Positions 9,857-19,582 are shown, counted from the stretch's first letter. The stretch: 32,173 nucleotides of DNA from Tritrichomonas foetus (GCA_001839685.1 MLAK01000819.1:26758-58930), one strand, 5' to 3'. The notes: generated by a model not told the origin, from the sequence alone. Numbers and translations: made by a program.

Positions 9857-10473
9857 TAATATAAATCATGAACAAGATTCCTCGGACCTTTTTGAACAAA
9901 TTTCACAATTCGAAGAAACATCACAATAAATTGAGAATAAGTTAGAAGGTGAGAAAATGCAAAAAAGACAAAAAGTCCGCGTTGATTGTAATGTGAATAA
10001 TCTGAGATACATATATCTATAACTCTTTGCTTAATTACATCTGTAAGTAATTTACTTTTCAAATTTTGTGTGTCATTAATAAAGGAACAAATGAACTTTT
10101 CATCAAAATTATAATTTTTCTTTGAGAAAGTTGATAATCCCCAAAATAAACTACAAAACTTTTCTTTTGAATCAATATATGACACAAATCGACTTATATT
10201 ACCAAAAAACATCTTTGATTTAATAAATTTTTCAAAATTATATGAATTTTTCACAATTTTCCTTTTATATAATGCAGGACAAATAGAACTACACATATAT
10301 TTGGTATTGGACTTCATCCACTTAATAATTTCTTCAGGATTCTTATTTTTATGAACAAACGATTTTGATGAGAAACAATGAATGCACCTACAATGAATTG
10401 ATCCACATCCTTCAGTTAGCTGGATAAATAATGCATTTAAGATATCAAGATTAGGCTCTGTAGAGGGCTCCAT
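9857..10473 (-). pseudogene. 5' part of the UBE3A-like ligase with an AZUL zinc finger
   Basis: Encodes the first ~205 residues of the split HECT ligase. QLTEGCGSIHCRCIHC near the start (C23, C28, C33, plus C61 or C65) closely parallels the AZUL zinc finger of human UBE3A/E6AP (QLTEGCG-x3-C-x4-C), a domain that in UBE3A docks to the proteasome subunit Rpn10. The middle region is not recognised. Reading continues from the gene into the mariner end and stops at 9787-9789, giving a 228-residue product whose last ~23 residues come from the transposon and which lacks the catalytic HECT domain. The ATG at 10473 is preceded by an initiator-like TCATTAGAAT 16 bases upstream. No stop occurs before the insertion, so the gene was probably intact until hit. 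Confidence 0.88.
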
Positions 10474-11360
10474 AAGTCAAAATTCTAATGATTCCAAAAG
10501 ATTTACCAGATTTTGAATAAACGAAATTTCTGAGATTTATCTGCAAATGCGCATTCAATTATTTCTCACCAGTTACAGAGAAAATTTAATTTTTCGAAAG
10601 AAATTTAATGTTATCAAAACTCATGTAAATTATTCAAATGTCGAAACGATATTTTTTATTTTTGATCATTTTGTGAGCGATTTTCACAAAATATTCACTT
10701 GATTATTTTTGAATTGAATATTTACAAATTGATTTTTTTCGTGATATTTTTTGTGAGAAATATAGTTATACAAGAGTTTTTTGCACTTTGTTATTGAATA
10801 AAACTACTTTAAATATATATTTGATATGATTTTTGTGATTATTTCGTTCTAATTTATCGTTATCATAAGCGTCAATGAATATTATTATTCCCAGAAATGA
10901 ACATATTTCATATGTTTTAAAATATATTTCATAGACTTATTTTCAAACACATTTAACCATGAGAAAAGAGTCTATGGGGATTCTTCTAAAACTGGTTGTG
11001 ATATCACAATCTTTGAAATCAATTATTATGAGTGAATATGCATATCTAAGCTCTACACAGAGATTTCTTTTTATTAGAATATAACTTCTTATCAAAAATA
11101 AAAGCAAAATTAATTTCAATTTTAATAAAATTTGAAGTTTGTTCTTCACGCGCATAGATATTTAAAAAGAGTAGAAAATTAATTTTTGATCGATTATTTT
11201 TGCAAAGTCTTCATCTTTTTTCAGTGAGGAATATCATATGAAACAAATTAGCCACTTTTACGGTAAATTTTACGTTTTGGAAAAAAATTACTAATAACTT
11301 TTTAAATGCTACGATAAAAACGGTATCCATGTCATCAAATCTAATAAGATTTACGAATCG
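10474..11360. other. Divergent intergenic region between the HECT and Spt20-like genes
   Basis: About 890 bases, AT-rich, holding the 5' sides of two divergently transcribed genes. A 70-codon open stretch on the minus strand (10943-11155) begins with ATG, but its composition is AT-driven and no domain is visible, so it is not called. The HECT-side initiator is listed separately. Confidence 0.55.
10482..10491 (-). promoter_or_regulatory. Initiator-like element of the HECT ligase gene
   Basis: Reads TCATTAGAAT on the minus strand, with the +1 A at 10489, 16 bases before the ATG at 10473. Confidence 0.4.
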
Positions 11361-12245
11361 ATGAAAAACGGACGAATTCACTTCTTTTTCCCATCAACAA
11401 AAGTAGACAGCGAGTGCCAAACTCCTATCGTTTATAATACAACACACAAAACCGACACAATTTACGACGAAATTCATAAATTAGCCGAAGAATCCCTCAT
11501 TTTCCAGGATCCGCGACCCACAAACCTGATCGACTTATCATACATGCAAGGATTCAATTCCCGTTTGGCATATTTCCTTTCAAATGCGAACGACAAGCGA
11601 TTTGACCATCTTTCTCCTCCACCTGACCTTTTCCACGATTTAACAGTCGGCTTGAAAGTTAATTTACTTGACAAATCGTTAACAATTTCTGGAACAGACG
11701 CCAAAAAAGTTCATCATTATCCATATGAAAATGGAATTATTCCAATTTTGGAGTCTTTGGAGTCAGGAATTATCGGACGTGAGCTTTCAGCGATTTTGAA
11801 TAGCATTAAAGCCAATTCATGGGAAGATGGCCGAATTTTATGTCAGATTACAGATTTCAGATTTGAAAAGCCGCTGACTTACAACCGCCTTTTAACGGTC
11901 TCCTACGACATTGTGAATAGTCCAGACTTCATTCAAAAGACCGCATCATCCTCACAAATCATCGAAGCTGAAAAACGGATTTTATTACTTTTGCACCCAC
12001 AAATTTGTACAGATCCATCACCTGATGTAGCTAGGGCAACAAGCATTTTCGATTGGAGAAAAAAAATGTGGATGCAGAGTGGAAAAATTGATCCAAAGGC
12101 CTCCGAGGCGCCTAAAGAGCAAACATTGAAGCCGCTTGAAACAGGAAACATCGAATTGCAACGTCTCGAAGAGAGAGTGAAGATTCCAGACTCGATTTTC
12201 CAGGAATTCACGCGTTTTACACGTGGAAATTCGGTCACAACATAA
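11361..12245 (+). CDS. Spt20-like SAGA subunit
   Basis: 294-residue protein. Residues about 120-168 (YPYENGIIPILESL, then a helix, then WEDGRILCQITDFRF) follow the pattern of the Spt20/FAM48A (SUPT20H) core, where an acidic, aromatic stretch is followed by a leucine-rich helix and the strand F.DGC...EIRDYR. Spt20 holds the SAGA histone acetyltransferase complex together, so a nuclear role in transcription is likely. The C-terminal part (IFDWRKKMWMQSGK onward) has a charged helical tail and no further domain I recognise. The coding strand is less AT-biased than nearby genes. The ATG at 11361 is the first in frame; an overlapping upstream ATG at 11329 is in another frame and stops after 11 codons. 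Assignment rests on a short motif and is moderate. Confidence 0.55.
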   Translation: MKNGRIHFFFPSTKVDSECQTPIVYNTTHKTDTIYDEIHKLAEESLIFQDPRPTNLIDLSYMQGFNSRLAYFLSNANDKRFDHLSPPPDLFHDLTVGLKVNLLDKSLTISGTDAKKVHHYPYENGIIPILESLESGIIGRELSAILNSIKANSWEDGRILCQITDFRFEKPLTYNRLLTVSYDIVNSPDFIQKTASSSQIIEAEKRILLLLHPQICTDPSPDVARATSIFDWRKKMWMQSGKIDPKASEAPKEQTLKPLETGNIELQRLEERVKIPDSIFQEFTRFTRGNSVTT

Positions 12246-12655
12246 TTTTGAATTCATTTTTTTGATGAATTTTTTTCCCCTGTGGAATTTGATTTGATTT
12301 TTGTGTTGATTAAGAGTTACGATTTTTATATTTATATTAAATAATATATTTTTGGCTTTTCTTTTGATCTTTTCTGCTATCTCAAAGTAGGGCTATGCTT
12401 CAATGAAGGTGTAATCTTTCTAATTTGTAATTTCCTTGAACGAAAGAAAGGAGAAAATAATTCATAAATCTTCTAATAAGAAAAGATATTTGCTTTATTA
12501 AGAAAACATGTATTATATGTTGTATGAAATTCATGGATTTTTTTTATATTAGATAATGAATTTGTGGAAGACAAGATAAAGAAAAATAAAAAACCGGATT
12601 ATTTTGAAGTAAATCTATTTAATCATACAAACACATTGAACTTATTATGGTAAAA
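12246..12655. other. Convergent 3' intergenic region
   Basis: About 410 bases between the 3' ends of the Spt20-like gene (+) and the helical-repeat gene (-). AT-rich, with T- and A-runs. I see no gene, repeat or conserved motif in it. Confidence 0.6.
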
Positions 12656-14107
12656 TTACTCAAAATTCTCTTCAAGAGATTCATTTGTAGCAATTGAAAG
12701 GATATATGCAATTTTATCTTTGGTTAACTCATCTTCAGGAACAATTGCTTCAACACTTTCGATTAATTCTGGAACTTTCACTCTTTGTGGAAAATTATCT
12801 GCTACAATTTTTATTGAATCAAGACATAAAGAAAGTGAATCAATCAAAGTCATTGATTCGAACAAAATCAAATCCATATTAAAAGTGAAATAATAATTTA
12901 ATTGGTCCAAGTTTGATTTAATTATTGCGAGAGAAAAATCTTGTAGAATCATATTTTTTATTTCAAAACTTGAATTTATGAAAATATCATATAAATGTTC
13001 AAAAATATGAAATTCAATCAATCCTTGAATAAAATATTCGCCACGATCAATAATTGTCCATACTAGTGAGGCCAATGAATATGCAAGAATTTGATTAATT
13101 TCAATACAATTATTTAGAAAACTAAAATCAATTTGCTGGTGGAAAATAATTAATCTTTCTTCAGGAAAATAACAATAGATCAATTTTAATATTTGTAAAA
13201 GATAATATTTAATGAACTCATGCTCATATTTAAAAGCAGAAAGTGTAAAACCTTCAGTAAATTCTACAAGTATATATTGTGGTTGCAAAAACATCAAATA
13301 AAAAAGTCCAGAATAACAATCAATCAAAAATTCATTCTTTTGAAGTGAATTTATAAAAATATGATAAAAACAAGGAAGAACTGCTGTTAAATATTCAACA
13401 TCTTTTAATTTATTATTAACAGCATTCCGTATTATTTGATTTGAAAGCTCAACAACAGCACAATTAAAATCAGAATCATTGCTTTTTTCAACCATTTTAG
13501 ATAAATTTTTAATGAATTTTCGTTGTCCACTCAAACATAATTTTATAATCATAGAATTCTCTCTAAAAACAACAGTTAATAAATTAAGAGCTGCTATTCT
13601 AGCATTTGGACTATATTCCGAAAAATTTAAGCGGACAACATCAATGACATTTCCACCAAAGTCATTCAAAATTTTATTTGAAAAATAAAACATTTTTGAT
13701 AAAGCCAAAAAAGCATCACAAATTAAATCTTGACTTTGTTCTAAATATTCAATAATAGAATCAGTAAGTGAATTATCAACAATTGATATAATTTCAATCA
13801 ATGTTTGCGGAATTTCTTTATTCATTGCAATATCAGCTAGTGAATCATTTGTTTCAGAATGATCATCATTTAATATAAGTGTTTCACTTGCTATCATTTT
13901 AATTAATTTATGAAGTTTTAAAACATCATTATTAATCCATGTTTCTAAAAATAAATCTCCAAAATTTTCAAGATTATCCTTTTCCAAAATATTACAACCT
14001 GACGAAATTGTGTTAAAATGTGTTTCATCAAGTAAAAGTTGTTGTGTTTTATCATAAAATCTGTTTGAGCATTCTGCTGTGGTAGATACTTTATATGATA
14101 CATTCAT
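12656..14107 (-). CDS. Large helical protein, possibly ARM/HEAT-like; function unknown
   Basis: 483-residue intact frame starting with ATG. The sequence is almost wholly alpha-helical in character, with alternating leucine/isoleucine-rich helices about 40 residues apart (for example NARIAALNLLTVVF, DFNCAVVELSNQIIRNAV, LAYSLASLVWTIID and IKNMILQDFSLAII). That is the look of an armadillo or HEAT solenoid; trichomonads have many such divergent proteins. No catalytic motif, signal peptide or membrane segment is evident, so it may be a scaffold or adaptor. I recognise no specific family. A TCAAAAGG lies just upstream of the ATG, a weak initiator match. The gene diverges from the small gene at 14356, and the two share a 248-base promoter region. 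Confidence 0.8.
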   Translation of the reverse strand: MNVSYKVSTTAECSNRFYDKTQQLLLDETHFNTISSGCNILEKDNLENFGDLFLETWINNDVLKLHKLIKMIASETLILNDDHSETNDSLADIAMNKEIPQTLIEIISIVDNSLTDSIIEYLEQSQDLICDAFLALSKMFYFSNKILNDFGGNVIDVVRLNFSEYSPNARIAALNLLTVVFRENSMIIKLCLSGQRKFIKNLSKMVEKSNDSDFNCAVVELSNQIIRNAVNNKLKDVEYLTAVLPCFYHIFINSLQKNEFLIDCYSGLFYLMFLQPQYILVEFTEGFTLSAFKYEHEFIKYYLLQILKLIYCYFPEERLIIFHQQIDFSFLNNCIEINQILAYSLASLVWTIIDRGEYFIQGLIEFHIFEHLYDIFINSSFEIKNMILQDFSLAIIKSNLDQLNYYFTFNMDLILFESMTLIDSLSLCLDSIKIVADNFPQRVKVPELIESVEAIVPEDELTKDKIAYILSIATNESLEENFE

Positions 14108-14355
14108 TCCTTTTGACCATACAACCGCTTATAAATCACAAGTAAAGGCCAAATTTGTAAACTCAAACTTTTTCATTGATTCATTGAATATTGATTATTT
14201 AAGCGATTCTGTAAAGGCGAATATATAACCTAACAAAAAGTGAAAGTCATAAACAGATAAAAACTTTCAGAATTTTTTCGTCAGCAAATTTCGAAAATTC
14301 TTCCTCCAACACTTCACAGTCATTATTTCGTTCTCCCTTTTTCAAAAACAAACCA
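14108..14355. promoter_or_regulatory. Shared divergent promoter region
   Basis: 248 bases between two divergently transcribed genes. Toward the plus-strand gene there is TCATTATTTC at 14320-14329 and a second TCA at 14341-14343. Toward the minus-strand gene there is a TCAAAAGG at 14109-14116 (minus strand). No other motif was recognised. Confidence 0.35.
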
Positions 14356-14670
14356 ATGTCAAGTCGTATTAGCAACAATAACAATTTCTTGCCTCCAGGA
14401 TTTCATTCAGTTCAAGATTTTCTGCTCCATTGCCACAAGCGTAGTATTCCATTTTATAATGCGCAAAATGGACCATCAAACTCTATCGATTCAAAGGCGA
14501 TCCTTGACCAACAGCACCCTTACAAAGTAGAACCATGCATATCGAGCAATCCAGGCGGTAAGAAGCCCTCCGGAACAGGAAAACGATACTACTACGAACA
14601 ATCAACAAACAGCGCAGTCCTCCCATCAGATTTACCAAAACCAAAATCTATCAAATATCCGAAACAATAA
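14356..14670 (+). CDS. Small basic protein of unknown function
   Basis: 104-residue frame opening with ATG and rich in Ser, Asn, Pro and Lys. It contains GFHSVQDFLLHCHKRSIPFY, which could form one amphipathic helix, and a basic, disordered-looking C-terminus (KKPSGTGKRYYYE, then KPKSIKYPKQ). The codon choices (GCG, CCC, CGT present) and the position opposite a divergent gene favour a real gene over a chance frame. No family recognised; a nucleic-acid-associated role would be a guess from charge alone. Confidence 0.5.
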   Translation: MSSRISNNNNFLPPGFHSVQDFLLHCHKRSIPFYNAQNGPSNSIDSKAILDQQHPYKVEPCISSNPGGKKPSGTGKRYYYEQSTNSAVLPSDLPKPKSIKYPKQ

Positions 14671-15104
14671 CTTTTTTTTTTGAGAGCTTGAAAACTTCTG
14701 AAAATCAGAAGAAACGTTTTAGAATATCATTTTCGAAACAAAAAGCACACAATTGTTCCAAAAAAAAAATTACATATAGAAATAATACTTCCCACTAAAA
14801 TAGGAAGCATAATTCGTTTATTACAGTGATGTATTCATCATTTCCCTAATTTTTCATCACATATTAAATTCCTACCATTATTTATTTCCTTTTTCTTTTC
14901 TCATTTTTCACATCACATTTATTGATAGTTCCATTCATTCATTTATGCGTTATATACACTATTTTTTATTTTATCTTTAAACTGTGTAAGTGTTACATTA
15001 TGAGCTAGTTTCTGATTAACTGTACAGCTAAATTAAAATAAAGCAATCAATAAATTCTCTTTTTAGTCATAGATTTAAAATATTTCATTCATTTATATTT
15101 CATT
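14671..15104. other. Convergent 3' intergenic region
   Basis: About 430 bases between the small gene (+) and the NEK kinase (-), with A/T runs and short CATTCATT-like repeats near 15090-15115. No gene or structured element seen. Confidence 0.6.
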
Positions 15105-17318
15105 TCATTCATTTAATGTCTCTGCTACTACAAGTTGTTGGATGAGTGGGTAGTATTCCATTTCTTCATCACTCTTCAGTATCTTCTTGAGTTCCTCATC
15201 GCATTGATCTTCAGTAAGTTGCTCGCTTTGATCTGTGACAAGATGATAAACTTTTAAGAATTTATCTACACCGAGCCCTTTTTCGATGAACTTTCTGATT
15301 GCTTCATTCCTATATGAAGCTGGATCAGGTCCATCATAAGCAGGAAGATCTACAGGTTTGCCTTTGAAGAGGAAAACAGTTCCTTGTTCATCATCATCAT
15401 CATCGCAGTTTTCATCTTCTTCTGGTGGATGATCATGCATGTTTTGAGCAATTGCAGCCAAACTGAATAAATCATCATCATCTGCATTATCATCACCAAT
15501 ATCCAACACCAAATCTTCAACACGCATTGGTTCTTTCTTTTCTGGTGGTGCAGCTTTTTTCTGATCTGCTTTCCCGTCTGGTTTGATCTCTTCACCATCA
15601 AGATTGAAAATCATTGTACCGATTTGGATTTGATTTGGATCATTCTTCATCTTTTTAGCAGCAGCTTTCTTTTCACGAATAAGTTTCTTCAAGTCATCAA
15701 CATCTTTATCACGTCTATTTCCGGTTCCTGGTCTTTTTGTTGCTTCTTTTTCATTTGGTGGACGACTCTTTGGTCTTTCAGGGCTCTTTCCAATTTCTAT
15801 AAATGGCTCCTCTTTTCCTGCTTTTGGCGATGTCTTGTTTTTCACTTGTTTGAAAGGAGCTTCTAATTTCTCGTATTTCTTCTTTCTTTCGGCTTCTTCT
15901 TTTCTTAGTTGTGCCATTTTGTTCTTTCGTTCTTGTTCTCCTTCTTGCCTTTTCTTTTGATATTCCTTTCTCTTTCTTTCTTGTTCTTCTTCATACCTTC
16001 TTTTTTCTGCTTCTTCTGCTTCTCTTCTTAGACGTTGTGCTTCTCTATCAGCGGCGGCAGCAGCAGCGGTGTTTTTGTCGCATTTTAGAGAGCCTGAAGT
16101 GCCCATATTTCTTGCACCTGCTCCAGTTGTTGGTCTAGCGCTTCCTTTTGAAGCTGGTGCTGCTTTAGGAGCTGGTTTAGTTGGAGATGGACCTGCACGA
16201 GCGGTTGGTTTTGAAGCGATTCCTGGTCTTCCTGATGGTTTCGTTGGTGATGGCTTTGACCCGGATGATGCATTAGATGTAGGTGATGGTGTTCCACGGC
16301 TGGAGCCTTTAGCTGTGGTTGGCTTCTTTGTGGGAAGTTTTGATGTTCGTTTGACTGGACTTGATTTGACTTTTTCTTTTTCGTCAGCTTCTTCTTCATA
16401 ATCGTCTGGAATGAAATCTGGCGTGATTCCCCCTTTGGCACCGTGGAATACAGTATGACTGAATTCGATTTTCTTAAGTGTGCTACTCAATAAATTTCCG
16501 ATTTTGTCATGAATAAAATCTATGTTTAAGATTTGGTTGATATTTGGTCGCTTGTTTGGTGATTTTTGAAGAAGTGTATCAACCAATTCACGTAGCTTAG
16601 GTGAGTATGTTTTTGGAATTGGCGCATGCTTGGCACGAGTGATTTTCATGATAAGGCCATTAATGCAATTGGCATCAAATGGATGCCTGAGCGTGCACAA
16701 TTCATACAAAACACAACCAAGTGACCAAATATCACTTTTTGCATTATAGCTTCTACCTTGACAAATTTCAGGTGATAAGTAATATGGTGTACCGATAGAA
16801 GTTTTGGTGAAGGCAACAGTTGATTCCATGATTTTGGCGATACCAAAATCACCTAATTTGACCATTCCATTTCGCATCAAGAATATGTTTTGTGTCTTTA
16901 AATCACGATGAAGAATTTTTCTATCGTGAATGTGTTTTAATGCTAGACATATTTGGACAAACCAATCGAGAATCTTTTCTTCCGGAAATCCGTTCGGTCC
17001 GCATCGTTCTATTTGCTCGGACAAGTCGCCGCCGTCTGCGTAATCCATGATAATGTGGAATATATTTTTGTCTAAAAATGATCCTTTGTATCCAATAATG
17101 TTCGGGTGATTTAATAGAGAAAGAATCATTGTTTCTTTACGCGCGTCTTTCATTTCTTGCTCTGTAAGGTTGGCAAAAGAGATCTCTTTGACGACTAATA
17201 ATTGATCATTGCTCTTGTCAGTGACAAGTAAGGCTCTTCCGTAGGAACCTTCACCGATAACTCGTTGAATACTGTAATCGTTAGTTGTCCAGGTTCTTTC
17301 TTTTGGTTTCTCTGCCAT
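15105..17318 (-). CDS. NEK1-like serine/threonine kinase
   Basis: 737-residue kinase of the NIMA family. The N-terminal kinase domain (about 15-275) is complete: glycine loop GEGSYGRA (22-29), K44 in VVKEI, HRDLKTQN with catalytic D139, DFG at 157-159 and activation segment GTPYYLSPE. NEK kinases of this branch act at cilia, flagella, basal bodies and the mitotic apparatus. It is followed by a basic Ser/Pro/Lys-rich linker (about 315-410), a long charged coiled coil (about 415-495), a Lys-rich stretch, an acidic segment with a run of Asp, and a C-terminal helical module (about 665-737: KFIEKGLGVDKFLKVYHLV to YPLIQQLVVAE). That last module resembles the extreme C-terminus of human NEK1 (LEEKIGFEKFLEIYEKI), the part that binds C21orf2/CFAP410. 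The start ATG has an initiator-like TCAATTTCCA 10 bases upstream. The linker region is clearly GC-richer than neighbouring genes. Confidence 0.95.
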   Translation of the reverse strand: MAEKPKERTWTTNDYSIQRVIGEGSYGRALLVTDKSNDQLLVVKEISFANLTEQEMKDARKETMILSLLNHPNIIGYKGSFLDKNIFHIIMDYADGGDLSEQIERCGPNGFPEEKILDWFVQICLALKHIHDRKILHRDLKTQNIFLMRNGMVKLGDFGIAKIMESTVAFTKTSIGTPYYLSPEICQGRSYNAKSDIWSLGCVLYELCTLRHPFDANCINGLIMKITRAKHAPIPKTYSPKLRELVDTLLQKSPNKRPNINQILNIDFIHDKIGNLLSSTLKKIEFSHTVFHGAKGGITPDFIPDDYEEEADEKEKVKSSPVKRTSKLPTKKPTTAKGSSRGTPSPTSNASSGSKPSPTKPSGRPGIASKPTARAGPSPTKPAPKAAPASKGSARPTTGAGARNMGTSGSLKCDKNTAAAAAADREAQRLRREAEEAEKRRYEEEQERKRKEYQKKRQEGEQERKNKMAQLRKEEAERKKKYEKLEAPFKQVKNKTSPKAGKEEPFIEIGKSPERPKSRPPNEKEATKRPGTGNRRDKDVDDLKKLIREKKAAAKKMKNDPNQIQIGTMIFNLDGEEIKPDGKADQKKAAPPEKKEPMRVEDLVLDIGDDNADDDDLFSLAAIAQNMHDHPPEEDENCDDDDDEQGTVFLFKGKPVDLPAYDGPDPASYRNEAIRKFIEKGLGVDKFLKVYHLVTDQSEQLTEDQCDEELKKILKSDEEMEYYPLIQQLVVAETLNE

Positions 17319-17320
17319 GA

Positions 17321-17330
17321 TGGAAATTGA
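17321..17330 (-). promoter_or_regulatory. Initiator-like element of the NEK gene
   Basis: TCAATTTCCA on the minus strand, with the +1 A at 17328, 10 bases before the ATG at 17318. Confidence 0.45.
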
Positions 17331-17883
17331 ATCAAATAACCGTTTTTCTTGTTTTATATGATGAAAATATAATATGTGAAATGACTAGGTTAGCTATCAA
17401 TTTAATGGTTGCATGGTAACAATTTGGTAAGAACTTTTTCAATCTGTATTCATCTACTCACATTTTAAAAATATAACCATTTATATTCAGAAAAATTTTA
17501 TTCATTTTAGCCCAAAATCATCATTAGACGATGCATCTTTCACTCATATTAAAATTATGCGGAACAAGCCTACAACATTATTTTTATTAATCATGTAGTA
17601 TTTTACCAACAAGAAAAGACTGAAATATTTCATATTTTGGAAATATTTTTCATCAAGATGAAGAAAGTTTCATTATTTCTTCAACAAAAAGAGCACATCA
17701 TGAAAATGTCATTGCTAAATAACGCTATTATTCTTAATACTACTAAAAATTCATAATTTCCTTAAAACTCATGGATGTTTATATTTTCCTTTTTTATCCA
17801 GCATGACAACGAATTAAACGTTCTCCAACACGAAAAACATATTGAATTATTCAGAAAGTTTTTCAAAGTTTTGAGGTCTTCGT
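17331..17883. promoter_or_regulatory. Divergent promoter region of the NEK and LMBR1-like genes
   Basis: Most of the 593-base space between two divergently transcribed genes. Apart from the initiator-like sites at its two edges, I see only AT-rich sequence with no obvious repeats. Confidence 0.4.
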
Positions 17884-17893
17884 TCAATTTTTT
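17884..17893 (+). promoter_or_regulatory. Initiator-like element of the LMBR1-like gene
   Basis: TCAATTTTTT with the +1 A at 17886, 26 bases before the first ATG (17912). It nearly repeats the NEK initiator and favours the first of two candidate start codons. Confidence 0.4.
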
Positions 17894-17911
17894 GAATATT
17901 TCAGTTGAATT

Positions 17912-19582
17912 ATGATAATTGAAAATTGTTTACAGTATACAATCTCAATGATAGATTTCGATACCGAACTCATTTGCCCGGCTGTTGTTTGCGCTATTGC
18001 TGCATCTGCAGCTGTTATCTTTTTCCATTATTATGGCATGTTCAAACTTCCTTGGTATGTCAGTTCCTCATTATTAGTTTATGCACTTGTCGTTATTTTC
18101 ATGACGTTTGGCCTCCTTCCATATGACATTTCAAACTCTCTCTTTGGGCCAGAAGATTATGATGATACTGTATTGAAAACCATCATCACATGCTTATATT
18201 GGGGCACATGGATTCTCGGCTGGGGACTCACGCCAGTATTTTGCTGTGTTTACACATATAAATATGCGCTTACTCCCGGCCGAAGAATTTGGTATTCCAT
18301 CAGATATAATTTAATATGGTATGCAATTGCTTTTACAATCATGGGAATCTTTCTTGTCATTTTTGTTGCAACTACAGGAATTACTTGGAATAATTTAGTG
18401 GCTCTAGGTTATGCAATGTGTAACGGTTATGGACTCACACTAATTGTGTTTTTACTTGGTCACGGTCTTATTGCTCTTCCAAGGTCAGTATGGCGTGCTG
18501 GTGACCCAATGAATCGTGTTAATTATTTATTTGATAATTTAAATGCATCCGCAAAAGAAGTTGCTGATTCATATGTAAATGGTCAATATGCAATGAAAGC
18601 ATTAATGAAATTATCTCGAAAGATTCCTCGTTTTTACGAAGAACTTGTTCGTCCTAATTTAGATAGCAGAATTAATCAATTAGAAAAATTACTTGAAGAA
18701 AAAGATTTACCTGAATATTTCTACTCTGAAGTTGTCCCTGATAAGAAATATAAAGCAATTGTTGAAAATGATTGGGATGGAGCAACTCAATACGAAATTG
18801 AAAATCTATTCTATATGGTTGATTGGAAAATTATATCGCTTGATGAGTCATCTTTTGCTATGAAATATTATGCTGACTTACTCACACCCGCAATCAAGTC
18901 TGCCATTAAATTACAAAAAAACAAATGCTTATCTTTTCTCAAGAACTTTTGTATGAAATTCATTTCGATCATATTATACATCCAAACCGCTGCATATGTT
19001 TGGGGTGATATTACATTAATGTTTAATAAGACCGAAATTAATATTTATTACTATTTATCACATTTAAAAGTTCCAACTTTTATTAACCAACTTTGCGTCA
19101 CTTTTCCAATAATAGGTTATCTAATGTTCACTGGTGCATGGAGCTGTCATTTGATGAAATGTGGAACTATGTATCGATTTATACCACATAAATCTAATGA
19201 TTATACTTTGTATTATTGGATTGTTATCATGGGAAGATTGGCTCCATCAATTGCCTATAACTACATCAATCAAATTGATGCAACAGAAACAACACTATTT
19301 AAAGTTTACGGTGAAATGAGAAATATTGCATTTTTGGGTAATGCATATAATCAATATTTGCCTGCATTTATGTTTTTGGTAATGATACTTGTGACTTTTA
19401 ACGTATGGGATAAAATCATCAGTATTTTCGGATACAAGAGGAATCCTGATGGAACAAACAAAGAAAATGAAAAGAAATATCATGTTTTCAGAGCATTGAA
19501 ACCAGAAGATGAAGAAATTCTGAATGATAGTGTATTTGTTTCATTAAATACACTTCCATCTGAACAGCCTCTTCTCTATTAA
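17912..19582 (+). CDS. LMBR1-domain multi-pass membrane protein (LMBRD2-like)
   Basis: 556-residue protein with about nine hydrophobic segments: five in the N-terminal half (roughly 21-40, 47-68, 90-115, 133-155, 162-188) and four near the C-terminus, separated by a ~140-residue charged cytoplasmic-type loop. GHGLIALPRSVW right after the fifth segment and WGTWILGWGLTPV in the third are characteristic of the LMBR1/LMBRD2 family. These are receptor-like membrane proteins; LMBRD2 in animals has been linked to G-protein-coupled receptor signalling, and LMBRD1 to lysosomal cobalamin export. Substrate or partner here is unknown. A second ATG at 17948 gives the more typical short N-terminus (MIDFDTELICP). 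The first is kept because of initiator spacing, but either is possible. The C-terminal tail is acidic and ends with PLLY, a possible tyrosine-based sorting tail (inference). Confidence 0.9.
   Translation: MIIENCLQYTISMIDFDTELICPAVVCAIAASAAVIFFHYYGMFKLPWYVSSSLLVYALVVIFMTFGLLPYDISNSLFGPEDYDDTVLKTIITCLYWGTWILGWGLTPVFCCVYTYKYALTPGRRIWYSIRYNLIWYAIAFTIMGIFLVIFVATTGITWNNLVALGYAMCNGYGLTLIVFLLGHGLIALPRSVWRAGDPMNRVNYLFDNLNASAKEVADSYVNGQYAMKALMKLSRKIPRFYEELVRPNLDSRINQLEKLLEEKDLPEYFYSEVVPDKKYKAIVENDWDGATQYEIENLFYMVDWKIISLDESSFAMKYYADLLTPAIKSAIKLQKNKCLSFLKNFCMKFISIILYIQTAAYVWGDITLMFNKTEINIYYYLSHLKVPTFINQLCVTFPIIGYLMFTGAWSCHLMKCGTMYRFIPHKSNDYTLYYWIVIMGRLAPSIAYNYINQIDATETTLFKVYGEMRNIAFLGNAYNQYLPAFMFLVMILVTFNVWDKIISIFGYKRNPDGTNKENEKKYHVFRALKPEDEEILNDSVFVSLNTLPSEQPLLY

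Noticed and set aside
10943..11155. 70-codon minus-strand frame with an ATG
   Set aside because: Hydrophobic Leu/Ile runs come from AT-rich codons. There is no domain, no good initiator and no neighbour logic; a tiny membrane protein cannot be excluded.
16069..16401. 110-codon frame antisense to the NEK linker
   Set aside because: It is the mirror of the low-complexity Ser/Pro/Lys-rich linker of the kinase, whose biased codons keep the opposite strand open.
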